From NCBI RefSeq assembly GCF_013166595.1, contig NZ_JABKKG010000002.1, positions 62,001 through 126,000 of the forward strand: DNA of 64,000 nt, given 5' to 3'. Source of the DNA: Palleniella intestinalis (GTDB lineage: Bacteria > Bacteroidota > Bacteroidia > Bacteroidales > Bacteroidaceae). The notes under the pieces were generated by a model. It was not told the DNA's origin. It was given only the letters and a program-made list of their open reading frames with translations, and searched no databases. Each line of letters opens with the position of its first letter. The first letter of the stretch is position 1. This document shows, piece by piece, positions 46,374 to 54,276 of the stretch. The position numbers were made by a program, and so were the translations under genes.

Positions 46374-47335
46374 GTGAGGCAGAATGCCGTGAGAGATACT
46401 ATCTGACGGACAAGAAACCCGTAATCATCGATGCCCATTCCCATTTGTGGCTTTGGCAGCATACTGTTGTCAACGGCAAGCGGATAGAACAGTTGCCGAA
46501 CGGCAGGAGTTCGTTCATGGGCAATGAGGTACAGATGATGAATCCGTGGATGCGTGACAACTACAATTCCGCCGAGAAATTCCTTGCCAACATGGACTTT
46601 GCACAGGTTGAAGGAGCGGTTGTGACACAAGAATTCATCGACGGACTGCAGAATGACTATCTCGAGTATGTCGGCAGACGCTGGCAGGACAGGTTCTTCG
46701 TGTTCGGAATGTGCGAGTTCCGCAAGCCGGGCTTCCTGATTGAGGCGCAGGTTCTTCTGCGCCGCGGATTCAAAGGCATAAAGCTTCCGGCAGCAAGACT
46801 GGTCGATGACCATATCAACATACGGTTCGACACGGAGGAGTTCATGCAGATGTTCCGGCTCATGGAGGAAAATGGCATGGTTCTTGCTATCGAACTTGGT
46901 GAAGGAACATGCCAAAACGAGCAGCTGGAGACTGTCATCAAGGAATGCCCTAACCTTAAAATCGTTCTCGGACATTTCTGTATGGTCAACCGAAAAGACT
47001 GGCAGAAGCAGATGGCGCTGTGCTCCCACAAGAATGTCTTCACTGACATGGGCGGCATAACGTGGCTGTTCAATGATGAGTACTACCCGTATCCTTCCGC
47101 CATCAGCGCCGTAAAGGAAGCTGCGGACTTGGTGGGCATGGACAAAATCCTGTGGGGCTCGGACTATCCGCGCACCATTTCGAACATAACCTACCGCCAA
47201 TCGTATGACTGGATATTGAAATCCACAGAACTGACCGACACGGAGAAACGCATGATTCTCGGTGAAAACGCAAGGAAAGTGTACGGCTTTGACAATCTGC
47301 CGGTATTGCCTTATGTTCCGAGCATGAGCGAGTAG
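46358..47335 (+). CDS. amidohydrolase, probable sugar lactonase
   Basis: A 325-residue member of the amidohydrolase-2 family (COG3618-like lactonases). The metal-binding HxH lies at residues 27-29 (IDAHSHLWLW), with later ILGHF and WGSDYPR supplying a His and the catalytic Asp. In its setting it should hydrolyse L-galactono- (or L-fucono-) 1,5-lactone to the acid. Its ATG lies inside the end of the aldo/keto reductase gene, which implies translational coupling. Confidence 0.87.
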   Translation: MEKFISEAECRERYYLTDKKPVIIDAHSHLWLWQHTVVNGKRIEQLPNGRSSFMGNEVQMMNPWMRDNYNSAEKFLANMDFAQVEGAVVTQEFIDGLQNDYLEYVGRRWQDRFFVFGMCEFRKPGFLIEAQVLLRRGFKGIKLPAARLVDDHINIRFDTEEFMQMFRLMEENGMVLAIELGEGTCQNEQLETVIKECPNLKIVLGHFCMVNRKDWQKQMALCSHKNVFTDMGGITWLFNDEYYPYPSAISAVKEAADLVGMDKILWGSDYPRTISNITYRQSYDWILKSTELTDTEKRMILGENARKVYGFDNLPVLPYVPSMSE

Positions 47336-47428
47336 CAGCATTTATCCTGCATTAACAAACCAATAATAAACAATTAAAAATCAGCATATTCACAGAATAT
47401 CAGAAAGTAAAACATACAAACAACAAAG

Positions 47429-48448
47429 ATGAAAGCAATTCAGATTCCCGGACTTCAGCAAATGGCTGTTGTCGAACTGCCTAAACCGGAGGCAAAGGCA
47501 GGTGAGGTACTTCTCAAGATGGAGTATGTAGGTTTTTGCGGTTCAGACTTGAACACATTCCTCGGCCGCAACACTATGGCAAAAGAAAATGTAATTCCGG
47601 GCCACGAGATAGGTGCTGTAATAGAAGCTGTCGGTGAGGGCTGTCCTGACACACTGCAGCCGGGCATGGTCGTGACCGTCAACCCATACACAAACTGCGG
47701 CCACTGCGCATCATGCCGTAACGGACGCGTGAATGCCTGCCAGCATAACGAGACTCTCGGCGTGCAGCGTGACGGAGCAATGCGCGAGTACATGGCACTC
47801 CCTTGGCAGAAGATTATTCCGGTGAAGGGCGTGAACACACGCGACGCCGCTCTCATAGAGCCGATGTCAGTAGGTTTCCACGCTGTCGACCGTGGTCAGG
47901 TGACTGACATCGACACTGTTGTCGTGTTCGGCTGCGGCATGGTAGGACTCGGTGCCGTTGTGCGTGCCGTACAGCGCGGCGCAACAGTAATTGCCGTCGA
48001 CCTTTCTGCCGAGAAACTGCAGATAGCCAAGGATCTTGGCGCAAAGTACGGCATAAACTCCAAGGAGGAGAACCTGCTCGAGAAAGTCATGGAGTACACC
48101 GACGGCTACGGTGCTGACTGCGTGATCGAGGCTGTAGGCTCACCAATCACCTACACCGGAGCCATCGACATCGTCAGCTTTACAGGCCGTGTGGTCTGCA
48201 TAGGCTATGCAAAGAGCGGTGTGGAGTTCCAGACAAAGTACTTCGTACAGAAGGAACTTGACATCCGCGGCTCACGCAACGCCAACCCAAGCGACTTCCG
48301 TGCAGTGCAGAAATATCTGGAAAACGCCAACATTCCGATGGACCGCTTCGTGTCAGGAGTCTATACTCCGGAGACAGCAAAGGACGGCATGGAGGCATGG
48401 GCGGCAGCACCGGCACAGGTGTTCCGCATCCTCGTGGACTTCAGATAA
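47429..48448 (+). CDS. zinc alcohol dehydrogenase, probable L-galactonate 5-dehydrogenase
   Basis: A 339-residue medium-chain dehydrogenase. Catalytic zinc ligands are Cys37 (GFCGSD) and His59-Glu60 (PGHEIGA); structural zinc ligands are Cys90, Cys93, Cys96 and Cys104. The Rossmann loop is VVFGCGMVGLGAV, with an Asp at the end of the next strand (VIAVDLS), which predicts NAD+. It is similar to LgoD/L-gulonate 5-dehydrogenase types and should convert L-galactonate to D-tagaturonate. No transporter or tagaturonate enzyme is in the window. A terminator follows at 48465-48514. Confidence 0.87.
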   Translation: MKAIQIPGLQQMAVVELPKPEAKAGEVLLKMEYVGFCGSDLNTFLGRNTMAKENVIPGHEIGAVIEAVGEGCPDTLQPGMVVTVNPYTNCGHCASCRNGRVNACQHNETLGVQRDGAMREYMALPWQKIIPVKGVNTRDAALIEPMSVGFHAVDRGQVTDIDTVVVFGCGMVGLGAVVRAVQRGATVIAVDLSAEKLQIAKDLGAKYGINSKEENLLEKVMEYTDGYGADCVIEAVGSPITYTGAIDIVSFTGRVVCIGYAKSGVEFQTKYFVQKELDIRGSRNANPSDFRAVQKYLENANIPMDRFVSGVYTPETAKDGMEAWAAAPAQVFRILVDFR

Positions 48449-48464
48449 TAAGACTCTCATCCAT

Positions 48465-48514
48465 AGAGAAAAAGGAGAATCCCCCTCAACAATATGGATT
48501 TCCCCTTTTTCTCT
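48465..48514 (+). terminator. terminator of the L-galactose operon
   Basis: AGAGAAAAAGG...ATCC (from 48465) pairs with GGATTTCCCC-TTTTT-CTCT (48496-48514), ending in a T-run. Confidence 0.75.
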
Positions 48515-48637
48515 TCAGATATTATCCGTAATTTCGCAACTATAAAGAAGGTTACGTATAGATTGCGGAGACGGTTACGGTCGTCGTTAACATCAAAGGC
48601 GGACGGAGTCTGTCAAGGCAAAAAAGACAGAAAAGTT

Positions 48638-49186
48638 ATGAAAAAGATTACATTCATTGCATTGTCAGTCCTTGTTCTGATAAGCAGTTGCAGCTCCTAC
48701 ACAGCTACAGGAGCCGGTTTCGGCGGAGTCATAGGCTCAGCAATCGGAGGCATTGCCGGTGGCTATCATGGTCGTGATGTAGGCACACTTGTCGGTATGG
48801 CAGCAGGTGCGGCAACCGGTGCTGCCATTGAGAATGCCAAAGAACAGCAGTACAGGAATCGTGTGGCTACGGCTGTGGAGAACGACGGTGTCTATTACGA
48901 CGGCAACAACAATGGCTATGGCTCTTCTTCACGACGTTACGGCACTCCGAATAATGACGCAAAGTCAAGGCGCATAAAGAGATACCATGACAATGTGGAA
49001 CGCAGAGGAACACACAAATCCACCTACTCCACCAAGGAACACCACAACGGACAAAGCAACGGGTTCCGCCTTGAACCTACGGATGACAGACGTCTGACGG
49101 AACAGAATGCGACCACCACGGAGCCGGAGAACGACTCCGGATACTCCAGCACGGCAAAATACGATGACCGTATTGAATTGGAATGA
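48638..49186 (+). CDS. glycine-zipper lipoprotein
   Basis: A 182-residue lipoprotein. The leader ends in LISSCSS (Cys18), followed by a glycine zipper (GAGFGGVIGSAIGGIAGGYHG ... LVGMAAGAATGAAI, about 23-65) of the type that inserts in or packs against the outer membrane. The remainder is a long hydrophilic tail rich in Asn, Arg, Ser, Thr and Glu, probably disordered. The start is placed at the signal peptide; the frame is open back to 48494. It may be related to OmpA/SlyB-like zipper lipoproteins. Function unknown. Confidence 0.82.
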   Translation: MKKITFIALSVLVLISSCSSYTATGAGFGGVIGSAIGGIAGGYHGRDVGTLVGMAAGAATGAAIENAKEQQYRNRVATAVENDGVYYDGNNNGYGSSSRRYGTPNNDAKSRRIKRYHDNVERRGTHKSTYSTKEHHNGQSNGFRLEPTDDRRLTEQNATTTEPENDSGYSSTAKYDDRIELE

Positions 49187-49196
49187 TGCATCAAAC

Positions 49197-49243
49197 CAAA
49201 AGGTAAAAAGCTGAGGCCATACCCCTCCGCTTTTTGCCTTTTG
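49197..49243 (+). terminator. terminator after glycine-zipper gene
   Basis: CAAAAGGTAAAAAGC (49197-49211) pairs with GCTTTTTGCCTTTTG (49229-49243) with one mismatch; TTG-TTT follows. Confidence 0.75.
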
Positions 49244-49325
49244 TTGTTTATATCCAAGCCACAAACCCATTTCGCCCCTGCACTCCTTTTATCTGTCTAT
49301 CAACCACCTATACACCTGACCAACT

Positions 49326-51248
49326 ATGGAAGACAAATACGAAAACATGATTATCGAGACAGCGGAAAAAGTGTTCAACTCCATGGAACCGCGCGTCTCC
49401 CCACGGCAACTGAAACAGCTTCACGACGCTTACGAATTCGCATACAACGCCCACAAGGAGCAACGCAGGAAAAGCGGAGAACCGTACATCATCCACCCAA
49501 TCTCCGTCGCTCTAATTGCAGCAAAAGAACTGATGCTTGACACAAACTCCGTCACAGCATCATTCCTTCACGACATTGTCGAGGACACTCCGTACACCAT
49601 CGACGACATACGCGAGCGTTTTGGCGATGATGTCGCCTTCCTTGTCGATGCTGTAACCAAGCGCAAGAAATCAAAATACAAATTCTCCAAGCAGGTAGAC
49701 AACTACCAGCAACTGCTCTCGTCCATGCAGTTTGACATCCGCGCACTTATGGTGAAAATCGCCGACCGCCTGCATAACATGCGCACACTGTCGTCCATGC
49801 GCCCGGACAAACAGATGAAGATTGCCGGTGAGACGGACTATTTCTATGCCCCTTTGGCAAACCGCCTCGGTCTCTTTGATGTAAAGACCGACCTTGAAAA
49901 CCTTTCATTCAAGTACCGCTGCGGCATGGAATACACAGACATCGTCCTCAAACTTGACAAGGACAAGAAGGACAACAGTGCACGCCTGAAACTCTTTACG
50001 GACGACATCGAGGCGATACTCCATGAGGCAGGCATCGATGCAAAGGCCACCGTCTATTGGAGAGCACCATACTCTTTATGGAGACGCATGAAAGCCGCTA
50101 ACAAGGATTTCATACACCTTGACAACCGGTACTATATCCGCGTGACATTCTCCGGATGCAACGGTAGGGAATTGTCTGAAAAAACAATATGCCTGTACAT
50201 CTACTCCCTGCTCACAAACAAATACAACGAGAAGCCGGGCTCATTCCAAAACCTCATTGACCAGGGCAAGGAGAACTCCTACAAGTCCATCAATGTCATG
50301 CTGTTATCACACGAAGGTATATGGGAGGACGTGCAAATCTGCTCCGACAAAATGGTCGAAGCATCACGGTTCGGATGCATGGCGGAGGTGGCGGAACGCG
50401 CCGAGACACGCAACTGCGGAAACAATGTGTCACTGCAGAATGTACGCAAATGGATAGAGAAATTCCGCAAAATCCTTAAAGAGATTGCCGCAGAATCACA
50501 GACACAGGGATTTATCGAAAGCATAAAGTCGTCACTTTACTATGATGACGTCCTCGCATTCACACCAAAGGGAGAAGCCATAATACTCCCGAAGGGTTCG
50601 ACCGCTCTCGACTTCGCATTCGAACTGCACACAGACATCGGACTGCATGCCAAATACGCCCGCATAAACAGCAAACTCATGTCCGTGCGTACTGTGCTCA
50701 ACCGTGGCGATGTCGTGGAAATCGGAACGGAAGACGATGCACTGCCAAAGGCAGAATGGATGCAATATGTGCAGAGCTACAAGGCGAAACGCAGCCTACG
50801 CTCCTATTTCTCCGAAGAACTTGCAAAGCAACAGTACCAGCGATGCACATGCTGCCTGCCACTGCCGGGAGGAGAGACAATCGGATTCCGTGAGGAAGAC
50901 AACTCCATCACGCTCCACAAACGCAACTGCCCAGAGGCTATACGGCTCGCATCAAAGTTCGGTGACAACATCATTTACATGGAATTCGACGAAAGCCCCG
51001 ACAGGCAGTATCCTGTGACCATCTACATCAAGGCAATCGACCGCTATCACCTGTTCATCGACATACTGTCGAAAATCACCAACGACCTGCACCTGTTCAT
51101 CGACTCGCTGAAGACAGAGACCAATGACGACATAACGGACCTCACCGTGACATTCTACGTCCATTCTGTCCGCGAACTCAACTCTGCCATACAATCCCTA
51201 TACAGCATCCCTGGAGTAGATGAGGTGCGACGAGTGCAGAACCTGTAA
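49326..51248 (+). CDS. Rel/SpoT homologue, probable (p)ppGpp hydrolase
   Basis: A 640-residue RSH protein that controls the alarmone (p)ppGpp. The hydrolase half looks intact: RKSGEPYIIHP with His57, FLHDIVEDT with His82-Asp83, and KIADRLHNMR with Asp147. The synthetase half departs from the family at key points. The usual D-x-x-A-I-R is N-R-Y-Y-I-R (Asn267), Y-Q-S-L-H is Y-K-S-I-N (319-323), and E-x-Q-x-R is D-V-Q-I-C (335-339). A TGS domain (about 400-460), a zinc-finger-like CTCC...C region and a C-terminal ACT domain follow. I infer a hydrolase-dominant enzyme, with synthesis by another RSH elsewhere in the genome. Confidence 0.92.
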   Translation: MEDKYENMIIETAEKVFNSMEPRVSPRQLKQLHDAYEFAYNAHKEQRRKSGEPYIIHPISVALIAAKELMLDTNSVTASFLHDIVEDTPYTIDDIRERFGDDVAFLVDAVTKRKKSKYKFSKQVDNYQQLLSSMQFDIRALMVKIADRLHNMRTLSSMRPDKQMKIAGETDYFYAPLANRLGLFDVKTDLENLSFKYRCGMEYTDIVLKLDKDKKDNSARLKLFTDDIEAILHEAGIDAKATVYWRAPYSLWRRMKAANKDFIHLDNRYYIRVTFSGCNGRELSEKTICLYIYSLLTNKYNEKPGSFQNLIDQGKENSYKSINVMLLSHEGIWEDVQICSDKMVEASRFGCMAEVAERAETRNCGNNVSLQNVRKWIEKFRKILKEIAAESQTQGFIESIKSSLYYDDVLAFTPKGEAIILPKGSTALDFAFELHTDIGLHAKYARINSKLMSVRTVLNRGDVVEIGTEDDALPKAEWMQYVQSYKAKRSLRSYFSEELAKQQYQRCTCCLPLPGGETIGFREEDNSITLHKRNCPEAIRLASKFGDNIIYMEFDESPDRQYPVTIYIKAIDRYHLFIDILSKITNDLHLFIDSLKTETNDDITDLTVTFYVHSVRELNSAIQSLYSIPGVDEVRRVQNL

Positions 51249-51277
51249 ATCATAACCTACACCAAGGACAATAATCC

Positions 51278-51309
51278 ATCCGCCACCCTATCATGAGTGG
51301 CGGATTTTT
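51278..51309 (+). terminator. terminator of the Rel/SpoT gene
   Basis: ATCCGCCAC (51278-51286) pairs with GTGGCGGAT (51297-51305), followed by TTTTTAA. Confidence 0.85.
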
Positions 51310-51380
51310 AATGCTACTATATTCAAACAAAATTGAATTGCAAAACACACATGCCGTATTGTAAACATTTCCATGCAAAG

Positions 51381-51468
51381 TGTGGCGGAGCCACAACCCT
51401 TACGGTAACCTCCGGCTTTAGCCGTGAGGATTGCAAAGCGGCTCAAACGCTGTGTGGTGGAACCACAC
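51381..51468. repeat. REP-like palindromes, locus B
   Basis: Three hairpins in the same order as at 25675-25761: TGTGGC-GGA-GCCACA (51381-51395), CGGC-TTTA-GCCG (51413-51424) and GTGTGG-TGGAA-CCACAC (51452-51468), with CCTTACGG between the first two at both places. They are part of the 51249-52194 gap, which holds no supported gene but carries the Rel/SpoT terminator, these palindromes, a composite repeat element and the aldo/keto reductase terminator. Confidence 0.75.
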
Positions 51469-51587
51469 TCCCTTATGCCGGAAACACACCATGAATAATG
51501 AACTTGCTGATTTCACAAACCAATTCTGTATGACTATAACCTTATATGCACCGCCTGAGATCAGGCAGAAAAATCTCTTGTACAAAA

Positions 51588-51630
51588 GAAAACTCACAGC
51601 GTTCTTGCCCAAAAATACTCGCGTAAAAAC
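51588..51630 (+). repeat. composite element, block 1 (copy 3)
   Basis: GAAAACTCACAGCGTTCTTG followed by CCC and, nine bases later, CTCGCGTAAAAAC. It corresponds to the minus-strand blocks at 6035-6083 and 37465-37517 but is less well conserved at its right end. Confidence 0.55.
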
Positions 51631-51739
51631 AAAAAAGATTCTGTAAGTTGTGAAAATCGTAAAATTTTACAATCTTGCCAACTTTTTGTTACTCAGTATG
51701 TTATACATTTGTAAGCATTTCTTGGCATCATCTATTATT

Positions 51740-51827
51740 GCAAAAGGTTACACTTGACTTTGTGAAGTGTTACCTTTCGTAATATAGAAGGTAACATTTC
51801 GCAATGCCAAAAGCTACCTTTCTTGTG
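51740..51827 (+). repeat. 22-bp-unit array, locus 4 (4 units)
   Basis: Four exact 22-bp units with cores at 51746 (GGTTAC), 51768 (TGTTAC), 51790 (GGTAAC) and 51812 (AGCTAC). The first and last units resemble the first and last units at loci 2 and 5. Confidence 0.8.
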
Positions 51828-51912
51828 CTTTTTGGACAGAAAAGCACAAGAAAACTGCCAATACCGGCATTTTCAAACGCCACAAAAGACTGTTTCAAAC
51901 AGCTTTCTTCCT

Positions 51913-51946
51913 ATTATGATAAATAGGACATTGGAAAACTCACACA
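51913..51946 (+). repeat. composite element, block 3 (copy 3)
   Basis: ATTATGATAAATAG followed by GACATTGGAAAACTCAC, the plus-strand counterpart of the block at 5721-5755. It lies about 95 bases after the array. Confidence 0.7.
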
Positions 51947-52133
51947 TATTTTTCAGAGATTTTTCAACATGCACAACTCCTGTCGCCAACCACAAAAACT
52001 GCTATCGGCGGTGCCAAAGCGCGAGTGCAACAATGAAAAACACTTCCGACAGCAAGCATTTTTCAAGACAGAAAAAGCAAACACTGTATGTAATAAGTTT
52101 TACAATACGTTGCAAGCACTACATTCATAATAC

Positions 52134-52171
52134 AAAAAAACTCCCACAGCCGTTTGCTTATGGGAGCTTTT
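52134..52171 (-). terminator. terminator of the aldo/keto reductase gene
   Basis: CTCCCA (52141-52146) pairs with TGGGAG (52161-52166). On the minus strand seven T residues follow (52134-52140). Confidence 0.75.
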
Positions 52172-52194
52172 ATCACAAAGAAACGAGATTCCTC

Positions 52195-53175
52195 TTACCA
52201 GTTGCAATGGACAGACTCACGGATATAGCGATCGTAAATCGCAGCGACACCGTCCATTTGCTCCTGTGTCAGTCCGGGAAGTTCGGCAGCCCTCACATTG
52301 GACAGCACTTGCTCACGCTTGCTCGCACCAGGAATGACAGTGCTCACAGCATCGTGCATCAGAATCCAGCGCAACGCATACGGAATAAGGTCATCAGTGT
52401 GGAACAACTTCTTCAGCTCCTCCACTGCCAGCAAGCCGAGTTCATAATCCACACCGGAGAAAGTCTCGCCCTTGTCGAACGCCTCACCGTTTCGGTTATA
52501 ACTGCGATGATCCTCCTTGCCGAACACTGTCTCCTTTGTGTATCTGCCCGTAAGCAGTCCGCTTGCCAAAGGCACACGAGCCAGAATGCCCACATCATTT
52601 GCCTTTGCCGCTGGGAACAATTCATCCAATGGTTTCAGGCGGAACATGTTGAAAATCACCTCCATGGCAGAGATTGGATATTCCATGGCCTGCAAGCCTT
52701 CGCAAACCTTCTCTATGCTGACACCGTAGTGGCTGATTTTCCCTTTCTGCACCATCCTGTCCATACCCGCAAACAGTTCGTCCTTCCGGTACACGGATGT
52801 CGGAGGACAATGGAGAAGCACAAGGTCCAATTGCTCGACGCCCATGCGCTTCAGGCTGCCGTCAACGAACTGCTCCATGTTTTCCGCAGTGTAGCCCTCG
52901 GCTGTGTGAGGATTCAATCCTCTGCCGCACTTGGTGACAACAAAGAAGCGGTCCTTGTGGGTTGCAATGAACTTGCCGATAGCAAGCTCACTGTTGCCAC
53001 CATTGTAAATATCGGCAGTGTCAATCAGGTTGATGCCACTCTCAAGGCTTGCCTCCAGGATTCTTTGCGCTTCCTCCTCGTTGAAAGGCTCGCCCCACTT
53101 TGTGCCAAGCTGCCATGTGCCAAGGCCTATTTCGCTGACCATGCGATCTGTTTTGCCAAATCTTCTTTGATTCAT
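52195..53175 (-). CDS. aldo/keto reductase
   Basis: A 326-residue aldo/keto reductase with the catalytic residues Asp52, Tyr57, Lys82 and the His in LVLLHCPP, and the phosphate-binding end VIPGASKREQVLSNV, which favours NADP(H). It is of the YajO/YhdN-like branch (NQRRFGKTDRMVSEIGLGTWQLG). The substrate is unknown. The WGR gene lies 61 bases upstream on the same strand. A 457-codon plus-strand frame covering the same region is an antisense shadow. Confidence 0.92.
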   Translation of the reverse strand: MNQRRFGKTDRMVSEIGLGTWQLGTKWGEPFNEEEAQRILEASLESGINLIDTADIYNGGNSELAIGKFIATHKDRFFVVTKCGRGLNPHTAEGYTAENMEQFVDGSLKRMGVEQLDLVLLHCPPTSVYRKDELFAGMDRMVQKGKISHYGVSIEKVCEGLQAMEYPISAMEVIFNMFRLKPLDELFPAAKANDVGILARVPLASGLLTGRYTKETVFGKEDHRSYNRNGEAFDKGETFSGVDYELGLLAVEELKKLFHTDDLIPYALRWILMHDAVSTVIPGASKREQVLSNVRAAELPGLTQEQMDGVAAIYDRYIRESVHCNW

Positions 53176-53236
53176 AATTTTTTCCTTTATTATTAATGTA
53201 TGCTGTATTCAGACTTTTCCTTCATCAAAGAGTTTC

Positions 53237-53965
53237 TCATACAGTGAAAGCGAACGACTGCAGGTCGTCTATCATCTTGCTTTGGATTTCATTCTCATGC
53301 CAAGGCATCCCGTCTATCAATGACAGTCTCTTGATGGCTTGGATGCCACGTTCCTTCAGCTCGGATGAGATTGAGCCGGTTATCTTTATCTGCGCAAAAG
53401 CAGTGGCGTAAGTGACAATGTCACTTTGAACCATATTCATCTCTGCCATCATGTCTGACGACATTTCTTTAACTACCTCTGCATCAAGAGTGTCTGCCGC
53501 GACATACGTCATCCCCAATGCCTCTTCAATGAATTTCCGCGGAAAAGCGTCAAAGTCAAAATCAGGCATTTTCCTTATGTATTCATATATGCTGAACAAT
53601 GTGTCATGTCCCTCGTCACTACCGAATGGGGCTTCCTCGTCACATTCCGAATAATAGAATTCCTCACGGAAATGCTCGGCAAATCGCGGATGAGAAGTCT
53701 TCGGGGTCAGTCCGTACTCTTCATTGTCAAGATACAATCTGTTGGTAAAATCAAAGTTTTCGTCCTCAACATAGCCTTTATTTATCTTTGAGCGGATAAT
53801 CTTTTCTGCTTCCTTCCGGCACTCTTCCTCTGTGTCAAATTCCTTCAAACCGAATGTTCCGATACTGCCACATCTGCCATAGCCTACAGCAAAACTGCAA
53901 CCACTATAATCTATCCACCAAAACTTATGTGTCTTGTCGTCTTTATACACAAAACCTCTTTTCAT
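53237..53965 (-). CDS. WGR-domain protein
   Basis: A 242-residue protein. The N-terminal 70 residues match a WGR domain (FVYKDDKTHKFWWIDYSGCSFAVGYGRCGSIGTFGLKEF ... EECRKEAEKIIRSKINKGYVE), with Tyr in place of the Trp of the name. WGR domains occur in PARPs and in MolR-type regulators and may bind nucleic acid. The remainder is acidic, with no recognised domain (MPDFDFDAFPRKFIEEALGMTYVAADTLDAEVVKEM). It is probably transcribed with the aldo/keto reductase gene from the promoter at 54031-54038. Confidence 0.8.
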   Translation of the reverse strand: MKRGFVYKDDKTHKFWWIDYSGCSFAVGYGRCGSIGTFGLKEFDTEEECRKEAEKIIRSKINKGYVEDENFDFTNRLYLDNEEYGLTPKTSHPRFAEHFREEFYYSECDEEAPFGSDEGHDTLFSIYEYIRKMPDFDFDAFPRKFIEEALGMTYVAADTLDAEVVKEMSSDMMAEMNMVQSDIVTYATAFAQIKITGSISSELKERGIQAIKRLSLIDGMPWHENEIQSKMIDDLQSFAFTV

Positions 53966-54030
53966 ATCGCTCTTGTTTTTTAAAATTAGTTATCATAGGT
54001 AATGAAACAACTGTTTCGTTAGAACAAGTA

Positions 54031-54038
54031 CAAAGGTA
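54031..54038 (-). promoter_or_regulatory. -7 element for WGR gene
   Basis: Minus-strand TACCTTTG matches TAnnTTTG, 65 bases before the start codon. Confidence 0.5.
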
Positions 54039-54130
54039 ACAAAAAAAACGGACAAACAATAATTTTGGAAGTCTTTTTATGCCAAAGAATCATATATTAT
54101 GAGGTTTTCGCCCAAAGGGACTGACAGACA

Positions 54131-54145
54131 CTGCCAAAGTGGCAG
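54131..54145. promoter_or_regulatory. palindrome upstream of dnaK
   Basis: CTGCCA-AAG-TGGCAG, a perfect 6-bp inverted repeat 20 bases before the sigma-54-like site. It could be the binding site of an activator or repressor of dnaK. Its core GCCAAAGTGGC recurs at 17695-17705. Confidence 0.5.
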
Positions 54146-54165
54146 ACTGTGGCACACTTTATCTG

Positions 54166-54182
54166 TTGGCACGGTCATTGTA
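54166..54182 (+). promoter_or_regulatory. sigma-54-like promoter of dnaK
   Basis: TTGGCACGGTCATTGTA fits the -24/-12 consensus TTGGCACG-N4-TTGCA at all defined positions except the C of the -12 GC, which is T. An overlapping TAACTTTA (54181-54188) is a one-mismatch match to the housekeeping -7 element, so either or both may be used. The leader to dnaK is about 85-90 bases. Confidence 0.5.
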
Positions 54183-54276
54183 ACTTTATAGGCAGCGGGG
54201 CATTCTAAAACACAAGCTCACGCAAAAACAAGAACGAAAGTATAAACATTAAAAATATAAAGAAAGGAAACAAATT

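Noticed and set aside
46325..47341. A 338-codon minus-strand frame
   Set aside because: It is antisense to the amidohydrolase, whose catalytic motifs are clear on the plus strand.
48529..48536. TAATTTCG as promoter of the glycine-zipper gene
   Set aside because: It departs from TAnnTTTG at a key base and has no -33 partner, so it was not listed as a feature.
48550..48578. Two GGTTAC hexamers before the glycine-zipper gene as a sixth 22-bp array
   Set aside because: The spacing is 23 bases, there are only two, and the A- and T-rich arms are missing.
51823..53196. A 457-codon plus-strand frame
   Set aside because: It covers a non-coding repeat region and then runs antisense to a well-supported aldo/keto reductase. 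Its first part is the translation of a repeat block.
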